From contig CAZRAD010000016.1 in assembly GCA_964597945.1 (NCBI GenBank), forward strand, positions 1 to 28,264: a DNA stretch of 28,264 bases, given 5' to 3'. Of this stretch, positions 23,400-28,264 are shown piece after piece. The notes beneath the pieces are model-generated. The model was not told the DNA's origin and did not search any database. It saw only the letters and a program-made list of their open reading frames with translations. This DNA comes from JAPEKQ01 sp964597945. GTDB lineage: Bacteria; Joyebacterota; Joyebacteria; Joyebacterales; Joyebacteraceae. Within the stretch, counting starts at the first letter, position 1; the number at the start of each line of letters is the position of its first letter. The position numbers were made by a program, and so were the translations under genes.

Positions 23400-23876
23400 G
23401 TGAGACCGAGGAACCTGATTCTGGCAGTGTCGCTGGCAGTACTGATCCCGAGCGCTGTGCTGGCGCACTGTCAGGTCCCGTGCGGGATCTACGATGACGC
23501 CATGCGCATTGGGATGATCGAGGAGCACGCGAGGACGATCGAGAAGGCCATGGTCCAGATCGGCGAACTCTCAATGGACGGCGCGAAGAACTACAATCAG
23601 ATCGTCCGCTGGGTGATGACCAAGGAGGAGCACGCGCAGGCGGTCCAGGACATCGTCGCGGAGTACTTCCTTGCGCAGCGCATCAAGCCGGGGGCCGCCG
23701 GTGACGATGAAGCTCTCGTTGCGTATCACGAGACGCTGGGCGAACTCCACCACATGCTCATTCTCGCGATGAAGTGCAAGCAGGACATCGACACCGATCT
23801 GCCCGCGAAGCTGCTCGCGGCGACCGAGGCGTTCTGCCTCTCGTACTTCGGCGAGGCGCACCCGTATCATCACTAG
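23400..23876 (+). CDS. sodN: Exported nickel superoxide dismutase (SodN)
   Basis: The 158-residue precursor begins with a Sec signal peptide (RPRNLILAVSLAVLIPSAVLA). The predicted cut after Ala22 leaves HCQVPCGIYDD as the mature N-terminus. This is the nickel hook: His1, Cys2, Cys6 and Tyr9 of the mature protein (His23, Cys24, Cys28, Tyr31 of the precursor), matching the canonical HCDLPCGVY except Gln for Asp at position 3 and two conservative changes. The helical remainder (IEEHARTIEKAMVQIG; DGAKNYNQIVRWVMTKEEHA) is the Ni-SOD four-helix bundle. Ni-SOD converts superoxide to oxygen and peroxide. In actinobacteria a short propeptide is removed by SodX; here signal peptidase I could do this itself and no sodX-like gene is visible. 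The tail ends HPYHH. The start is GTG after GGAGGAG. Confidence 0.93.
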   Translation: MRPRNLILAVSLAVLIPSAVLAHCQVPCGIYDDAMRIGMIEEHARTIEKAMVQIGELSMDGAKNYNQIVRWVMTKEEHAQAVQDIVAEYFLAQRIKPGAAGDDEALVAYHETLGELHHMLILAMKCKQDIDTDLPAKLLAATEAFCLSYFGEAHPYHH

Positions 23877-23884
23877 GAGGACCC

Positions 23885-24229
23885 ATGGCTGAGATCATCG
23901 GGATCTGTGGACTGCACTGCCACGAGTGCTCGGCGTTCATCGCGATGCGAGATGACGATGACGCGCTGCGGGCGAAGACCGCGGTTGAGTGGTCGAAGAT
24001 GTACAACGCCGACGTCAAGCCCGAGGACATCAACTGCTCGGGCTGCACAAGCGCCGGTGAGGTGAAGTTCGGCCACTGCAGCGTCTGCTCCGTCAGACTC
24101 TGCGGCGTCAAGCGCGGCGTGACGACGTGCGCGGAGTGTGACGACTACGGCTGTGACACACTCGAGGAGTTCCTCAAGATGGCGCCGATGCTCCGCGATG
24201 GGCTTGAGGCTCGCAGGAAGGGAAAGTAG
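23885..24229 (+). CDS. DUF3795 cysteine-rich protein
   Basis: The 114-residue protein follows AGGAGG by 4 nt and starts 8 nt after the sodN stop. It has eleven cysteines (8, 12, 15, 51, 54, 65, 68, 73, 82, 85, 90) in the order CGLHCHEC, CSGC, HCSVCSVRLC and TCAECDDYGC, ending in a DTLEEFL helix; this is the DUF3795 pattern. The paired cysteines suggest one or more zinc or iron-sulfur sites, but no activity is known for the family. Co-transcription with sodN is likely from spacing; whether it works with the dismutase, for example in metal handling, is speculation. Confidence 0.9.
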   Translation: MAEIIGICGLHCHECSAFIAMRDDDDALRAKTAVEWSKMYNADVKPEDINCSGCTSAGEVKFGHCSVCSVRLCGVKRGVTTCAECDDYGCDTLEEFLKMAPMLRDGLEARRKGK

Positions 24230-24234
24230 CGGCA

Positions 24235-25020
24235 TTGACCTCCCGTCGCAGGCGCTCACGCATCAGGAGGCTTCGGAAGCGGATATCCCGCTCCCCGTGG
24301 TTCATCGCGTTCTTGTCCGGCACGTCGGCGCTCGTCATGAGCGCCATCGCAGCGACGCTCCGGGTCGACTGGACGCAGTACGTGTCCGAGGCGGACGGTG
24401 CCGAGCCGGATGGCTCCGGCACCGACGCCGACGGCGCCGACCCGACTCCGAGGATCTACGCCTTCTGGCACGGGCGCGTCTTCCTGCTCGTTCCGGCGTT
24501 TCGAGACCGAGGCGCGGTCATCATCACGTCGACCAGCTTCGCTGGAGAGGTGCTCACTCGTATGATCGAGCGGTTCGGCTACGCCGCGGTGCGCGGCGCC
24601 CGCGGCCGGCGCGGAATGGCCGCACTGATCGCGATGAAGAGCGCGCTCGCGCAGGGACACGACTGCGGCATAGCGCCCGATGGACCGAGCGGTCCCGAGC
24701 GCCGATCGAAGGGAGGGGCGGTCGCGGCAGCGCTCTCCTCCGGCTGCCCCATCGTGCCTGTAGGCATCGGAGCGCGCCCGGCCTGGGCGGTCCCGCACAC
24801 GTGGGACCGCTTCATCATACCGATGCTGTTTGCGCGGTGTGCGGTGGTCGTCGGGAGGCCCATACCCTCGACAGAGCTCGCAGGGATGGATCTTGAAGAC
24901 CTCGATGCCGCGATCAACGAGGTGACCGATGAGGCCGACCGTCGTGCAGGTGGGCGTGCCGACACCGTGCCGGATCGGCAGACGCATTCCAACGATCACA
25001 TACATGGAGAGATCCCGTGA
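24235..25020 (+). CDS. DUF374 lysophospholipid-acyltransferase-like membrane protein
   Basis: The protein has 261 residues from the TTG at 24235. A very basic start (TSRRRRSRIRRLRKRISR) precedes a hydrophobic helix (22-41) that would anchor it in the inner membrane. The acyltransferase-like core has FWHGR (77-81, with the likely active-site His79), VRGARGRRG (119-127) and APDGPSGP (147-154), the DUF374 hallmarks. Such enzymes move acyl chains onto a lipid, for instance in lipid A or phospholipid assembly. An acidic Asp/Gly/Ala-rich insert (51-72) separates helix from core and is not usual. The last 25 residues are polar. No in-frame ATG or GTG start precedes the anchor, so TTG is the only start that keeps it whole. 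Its TGA overlaps the next GTG (GTGA). Confidence 0.87.
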   Translation: MTSRRRRSRIRRLRKRISRSPWFIAFLSGTSALVMSAIAATLRVDWTQYVSEADGAEPDGSGTDADGADPTPRIYAFWHGRVFLLVPAFRDRGAVIITSTSFAGEVLTRMIERFGYAAVRGARGRRGMAALIAMKSALAQGHDCGIAPDGPSGPERRSKGGAVAAALSSGCPIVPVGIGARPAWAVPHTWDRFIIPMLFARCAVVVGRPIPSTELAGMDLEDLDAAINEVTDEADRRAGGRADTVPDRQTHSNDHIHGEIP

Positions 25021-25682
25021 GACCACAGATGCGATGCAGGGCGTTGGCGGTGGCGGTCCTGGCGGCGCTGGCGTCGGTGTGTGTCATGACAGGATGCTCC
25101 CGGCAGGACGCCGGCGAGGACCTCGCCACGCTGGCCGAGTGGATGACCGGCTCGTTCAGCAGTCAGGCGCAATCGTATGCGGACACGAACTACTACGACA
25201 TCCGTCTCGAGATGACGCCTGTCTGGACGTCGCGTGACGACGGACACTGGTTCTACGTGGAGCAGGCTGTCGCGACCTATCTGGACCATCCCTACAGGCA
25301 GCGCGTCTACCATCTGACCGAGGATCCACCGGGTACCTTCCGGAGTGACATCTACCTCCTGCGAGACCCGATTCGCTTTGCCGGCGTGTGGCGTGAGGAT
25401 GAGCCGCTCGCGGCTCTCTCACCCGATTCGCTGACGCTCAAGGACGGCTGCACGGTCTTCCTCGCGAAGACGGATGACGGTGCGTTCGAGGGAGAGACGG
25501 TCCTCGGCGAGTGCGGGAGTGAACTCCACGGCGCATCGTATGCCACCTCCGAGGTGCGCGTGACGAACGAGGGCATCGTCAGCTGGGACCGCGGATGGGA
25601 CGCTGAGGGCAACCACGTCTGGGGGGCCGAGCGAGCCGGATACGTCTTCGACCGGGTCGAGACCGCGACCGTCGCGGAGTAG
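25017..25682 (+). CDS. CpcT/CpeT-family (phycobilin lyase-like) lipoprotein
   Basis: The 221-residue protein starts at a GTG overlapping the DUF374 stop, after GGAGAG. Residues 7-27 are a signal with lipobox VMTGC (Cys27), so it should be a lipoprotein. The body reads as CpcT/CpeT: LAEWMTGSFSSQAQS (39-53), WFYVEQA (78-84), PYRQRVYHL (92-100), SDIYLLRDPIRFAG (110-123), DGCTVFLAK with Cys145, GECGSELHGASYATSEV and a final WDRGWDAEGNHVWGAERAGY. In cyanobacteria this fold attaches bilins to phycobiliproteins. No phycobiliprotein or bilin gene is visible here, and the lipid anchor points to the envelope, so a different ligand is likely. Relatives outside cyanobacteria are known but not characterised, to my knowledge. 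Confidence 0.85.
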   Translation: MRPQMRCRALAVAVLAALASVCVMTGCSRQDAGEDLATLAEWMTGSFSSQAQSYADTNYYDIRLEMTPVWTSRDDGHWFYVEQAVATYLDHPYRQRVYHLTEDPPGTFRSDIYLLRDPIRFAGVWREDEPLAALSPDSLTLKDGCTVFLAKTDDGAFEGETVLGECGSELHGASYATSEVRVTNEGIVSWDRGWDAEGNHVWGAERAGYVFDRVETATVAE

Positions 25683-25750
25683 CGCTCGACGAAGCGTGTG
25701 AGCAGAGACCGTGGCGAACGGGCCGCGGGCGCCGTACTGAACCGACGCGC

Positions 25751-25779
25751 TTGACAGGGCGACCCTCGTCCGGTACTCC
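25751..25779 (+). promoter_or_regulatory. Possible promoter for the double-GNAT gene
   Basis: A perfect TTGACA (25751-25756) is followed after 17 nt by TACTCC (25774-25779), only a 2/6 match for the -10 box. A transcript start near 25786 would suit the GTG start at 25834 and exclude the upstream TTG at 25780. Confidence 0.35.
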
Positions 25780-25833
25780 TTGTACTCAGTGGATGGTGCG
25801 GGCACCAGCGGAACCGGGGCGCGGAGGATGTGT

Positions 25834-26826
25834 GTGAGCCGGTTTGATTTCGCAGTGCGAGTCATGACGGAGAGCGATCTGCCGGCCGTGGCCGAGATCG
25901 AAGCCGGCGTCTTCACGGACTGGTACCGCGCATACCGGAAGCCGCAGGATTCGCTCCCCGAGCGTTCACTCCAGTCTCTCCGGTACACGACCTCGCTTGA
26001 CCCCGAAGCGAACCTCGTCGCGATCGCCGCCGATGGCGCCATGGTGGGCTTCATCCTCGCGCGGACGTGGGGGAGGGTCGGCTGGTTCGGGACGTTCGGG
26101 GTTCCGACGCAGTTTCAGGGACTTGGCATCGGATCGGGACTTGTCGACCACGTGCTCGAATACCTCCGGCCCCGGGCAGACATCATCGGACTCGAGACCA
26201 TGCCCGAGAGCGGGCCGAATCTCGGTCTCTATGCCAGAGCCGGCTTCGGCGCGACGTTCCCGACGATGATCATGGAGCTCTCGCTGGTACGAACCGCCGA
26301 GCGGTACAACGGGCTGTCTGCGGATGAGGTTCGCGTGCTCAGCGCCGCCGACTCCGGCGCTCGCCGACGCACCTTGAGCGAGATCCGCGATATCTCGGCC
26401 GCGCTGCTTCCGGGGCTCGACTACTCGCGTGAGGTCGCGGCGTGCGAGGAGCATGGGCTCGGCGATACGTTCCTCGTCGAGGGGCCGACCGGAGGGTTGG
26501 ACGGTTTCGCTGTTCTGAGGACGATGCCGTTCAGGAGCCAGGACACCTCAGGACGAGGCTATATCCATCTGCTGGCGATCCGTCCGGGCGCGGACGAGCG
26601 TGCCGTGCTCATCGAGCTCCTGAGACAGGTCTGGAGCAGGGGAGCCTCCCTGGGACTTACACAGATCATCACCGGGATCAATGGACGGTATCGCGACGCC
26701 ACCGCGCTCCTTCTGGAGAGCGGGTTCCGCGGCGTTCGCGCGGCCATACGGATGGCATCGACGGATTCGCTGCCCGATGCATTCACCGTTGGCGCCGGCG
26801 TGAACATCTCGCGCTGGGCAGGCTAA
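25834..26826 (+). CDS. Tandem GNAT-domain N-acetyltransferase
   Basis: The protein has 330 residues from the GTG at 25834, 6 nt after CGGAGG. The first GNAT domain (about 5-150) is complete: FAVRVMTESDLPAVAEIEAGVF, then the acetyl-CoA loop QFQGLGIGSGL (93-103, with the Q-x-x-G-x-G pattern) and NLGLYARAGFGA. The second half (about 165-310) repeats the fold more loosely: GFAVLRT, HLLAIRPGADERAVLIELL and ATALLLESGFRGVRAAIRM; it lacks a clear Q/R-x-x-G-x-G loop and may be a structural or regulatory copy. Two-domain GNATs include mycothiol synthase-like and peptidoglycan-related enzymes, but no specific match is clear. Upstream in-frame ATG (25828) and TTG (25780) are worse placed. The stop overlaps the convergent membrane-protein stop by four bases. 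Confidence 0.87.
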   Translation: MSRFDFAVRVMTESDLPAVAEIEAGVFTDWYRAYRKPQDSLPERSLQSLRYTTSLDPEANLVAIAADGAMVGFILARTWGRVGWFGTFGVPTQFQGLGIGSGLVDHVLEYLRPRADIIGLETMPESGPNLGLYARAGFGATFPTMIMELSLVRTAERYNGLSADEVRVLSAADSGARRRTLSEIRDISAALLPGLDYSREVAACEEHGLGDTFLVEGPTGGLDGFAVLRTMPFRSQDTSGRGYIHLLAIRPGADERAVLIELLRQVWSRGASLGLTQIITGINGRYRDATALLLESGFRGVRAAIRMASTDSLPDAFTVGAGVNISRWAG

Positions 26827-27461
26827 TTCAGTACGTGCAGAAGGTCGTGCAGAAGGAAGTAGAGCCTTCCTATGAGGAGCGAGATACGCGCCATCAGCGT
26901 GTATCCGAACGACGCGCCGAAGCTGATCATGATGAAGACCACCCCGACACGCGCCGCCCCTCCGAGAACTCCCTTGTGAGGTTTCGAGAAGTAGAAGTAG
27001 AGCAGTGTCGTCACGACGCCGACTATGAGGATCAGGTTGCTCAGGCTCACGAGGTTCCACCCGGTCATGGGTATGAGGGTGGCCTCGACCTGTGGAACGA
27101 CGTAGCCCTGCAGGTTCGCCGTGATACCGAGACCCGCGCCGATGCCGACGGTGAACGCGATCGGCCAGCGCGACAGCCACGCGGTCTTCGGGAACCAGCG
27201 TGAGAGCATGATGAGCCCGAGCGCGCCGGGGATCAGGATGAGCCACTTCTCCACGCCGGTCTCCGTCATGAACGTGTCGATGAGCATCGGCTCGACGTCG
27301 AAGAACGCCACGTAGATGAGCCAGTACCCCGCCGACACGCCGACGTAGAGATGCTCCGCGAGTTTGTAGAAGGGGTTGTCCTTGTAGAGGAACGAGAGGA
27401 TCGCGAGGGTCAGAAACCCCGCGAGCCACGTTCCGATAGCCATGACGACTGGTGAGCCCAA
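26823..27461 (-). CDS. Polytopic membrane protein of unrecognised family
   Basis: The protein has 212 residues and about six or seven hydrophobic helices, with KDNPFYKLAEHLYVGVSAGYWLIY after the first helix, RWFPKTAWLSRWP in the middle and YFSKPHKGVLGGAARVG before the last helices. The conserved-looking FYK.AEH.YVG stretch sits at the membrane interface. I do not recognise the family. The start is a TTG at 27461, 5 nt after GGGAGG; the ATG 18 bases further in has no ribosome-binding site. It is 15 nt downstream of another membrane-anchored protein gene in the same direction, and the shared spacing suggests the two act together. Its stop overlaps the double-GNAT stop tail to tail by four bases. 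Confidence 0.8.
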   Translation of the reverse strand: MGSPVVMAIGTWLAGFLTLAILSFLYKDNPFYKLAEHLYVGVSAGYWLIYVAFFDVEPMLIDTFMTETGVEKWLILIPGALGLIMLSRWFPKTAWLSRWPIAFTVGIGAGLGITANLQGYVVPQVEATLIPMTGWNLVSLSNLILIVGVVTTLLYFYFSKPHKGVLGGAARVGVVFIMISFGASFGYTLMARISLLIGRLYFLLHDLLHVLN

Positions 27462-27476
27462 ACCATCCTCCCCGCG

Positions 27477-28264
27477 TTACCCGCGGTTCCGCCTCGAGAC
27501 GAAGTAGCCGACGTTCCCGAGCAGGATGAATCCGATGACCAGAAGATGTGCCCACTGCTGTGCGGGCATGCCACGCGTGCCGAGGCCGGGGTGCCCGATC
27601 AGCGTCTCGTACTCCGCGGCGCCCTTAAGCCCCCCGACCAGTCCCTCGATCTGATTCGACTGCAGATACGGGTAGGCGTCGGGAGCCATCACCGCAGTCG
27701 TTCCGAACGCCATCCGCTGGTTGAATCTCGCCTGCGCGTATCGCACCCAGTAGTCGATGACGGCCCCGTGCTCGAAGCCGAAGAGCATATCGATGTCCTC
27801 GTACGAGTGGACGCCGTCCATGACGGCGAGGTCGTCGACCCGGAGACCCTGATAGTCGGTGTCGAAGAAGTCGCGGATCTCACGCCCCATCCCGATCATG
27901 ACGGCTATGTAGCCCGGCCGATACCCGAGGTCCACGTAGTCCGTGCCGTAGGTCTTCCCGTACTCGGCCGCGATCTCCTCGAGCGCCATGTGGCCAAGCG
28001 GCAGACCGATAGCGATATGGCCGAGCATGATGACGCGCACGTCTTTGGCGAAGGCCTGTCGGAGCACCGAGCGGAGCATCGGCATCAGTTCGGGCGCCGA
28101 CGTGGCGTCGAAGTCGATCGAGATCATCAGCACGTCGCCGGCCTCCAGCGAGGCGACCGCCTCGTGAGCTCGTGTGACCGGCGCCGTCGGCGGAATCTCG
28201 CTTCCGACGTTGAGGAGCATGGGCAGCGTCACGCAGATCAGGAGGATCAGGAAGATGATCCTCC
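27477..28264 (-). CDS. Membrane-anchored alpha/beta protein of unrecognised family (5' end outside window)
   Basis: The frame is open to the window edge, so the N-terminus is missing; the visible part is 262 codons including the stop. It has an N-terminal membrane helix (RIIFLILLICVTLPMLL), a soluble alpha/beta region of roughly 200 residues and a C-terminal helix (about 226-244 of the part starting at 28232) ending in a basic tail. Distinct stretches in the soluble part are GDVLMISIDFDATSAPELMP, VRVIMLGHIAIG, YGTDYVDLGYRPGY, MAPDAYPYLQSNQIEGLVGG and KGAAEYETLIG. Alternating strands and helices suggest a Rossmann-like fold on one membrane face. I do not know its function. It is followed after 15 nt, containing GGGAGG, by the polytopic membrane protein, and the two probably form a module. 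Confidence 0.82.
   Translation of the reverse strand, partial: RIIFLILLICVTLPMLLNVGSEIPPTAPVTRAHEAVASLEAGDVLMISIDFDATSAPELMPMLRSVLRQAFAKDVRVIMLGHIAIGLPLGHMALEEIAAEYGKTYGTDYVDLGYRPGYIAVMIGMGREIRDFFDTDYQGLRVDDLAVMDGVHSYEDIDMLFGFEHGAVIDYWVRYAQARFNQRMAFGTTAVMAPDAYPYLQSNQIEGLVGGLKGAAEYETLIGHPGLGTRGMPAQQWAHLLVIGFILLGNVGYFVSRRNRG

Noticed and set aside
1..28264. Mobile elements, tRNA or rRNA genes, phage or defence systems
   Set aside because: No transposase, integrase, inverted terminal repeats, tRNA-like cloverleaf or defence-gene motifs were recognised on either strand by reading.

Overview
This is a gene-dense, high-GC window (about two thirds G+C by eye) from a bacterium. Gram-negative architecture is suggested by two or three lipoproteins, a beta-barrel-like protein ending in Phe and a DUF374-type acyltransferase. 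A large secreted phosphoesterase ends in a FlgD-like 'VYDVAGR...ASGIYFFRL' module, which is typical of secreted proteins in FCB-group candidate phyla such as Eisenbacteria, Krumholzibacteriota, Latescibacterota and WOR-3. The phylum placement is inference from that module and the overall style. I saw no rRNA, tRNA, CRISPR array, transposase or phage gene. No gene-free stretch exceeds 300 bases; the longest are 14643-14882 (one promoter-like site and two hairpins) and 5051-5277 (two overlapping divergent promoter-like sites).

Layout. Positions 1-5050 (minus strand) hold a secreted metallophosphoesterase, then a compact set: a 32-residue single-span membrane protein, a PutP-like sodium:solute symporter and a lysine 6-dehydrogenase/saccharopine dehydrogenase-like enzyme cut by the window edge. 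A divergent promoter region separates this from a long plus-strand series at 5278-26826. That series contains a DUF4870 membrane protein, a ParB-like small protein, a lipoprotein, a methyltransferase, an EamA transporter, a 2-hydroxyacid dehydrogenase, a ferredoxin-like protein, an amidohydrolase, an M20 dipeptidase, a barrel-like envelope protein, a fused alkyltransferase-like/DUF2461 protein, an M3 oligopeptidase, a second methyltransferase, a secreted unknown, a GT4 glycosyltransferase, a third methyltransferase, a secreted S9 peptidase, an exported nickel superoxide dismutase, a DUF3795 Cys-rich protein, a DUF374 acyltransferase, a CpcT/CpeT-like lipoprotein and a double-GNAT protein. At the right end two minus-strand membrane-protein genes converge on the GNAT gene; the outer one is cut by the window edge.

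Functionally the window reads as a housekeeping/accessory mix with a peptide and amino-acid theme: three peptidases (M20, M3, S9), an amidohydrolase, a sodium-coupled symporter and an amino-acid dehydrogenase. It also has envelope genes (GT4, DUF374, lipoproteins) and redox genes (ferredoxin-like protein, Ni-SOD). Many junctions are stop/start overlaps (TGATG, ATGA, GTGA, TAGTG), so translational coupling is common. GC-rich hairpins without T-runs recur between genes.

The points most worth a second look are the small membrane protein coupled to the symporter, the Ni-SOD whose Sec cleavage site would directly expose the nickel-binding His1, the ATL-DUF2461 fusion with an internal ribosome-binding site, the CpcT/CpeT-like lipoprotein outside any visible phycobilisome context, and the unrecognised two-gene membrane module at the right edge. 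I did not identify a clear new defence or mobile system.
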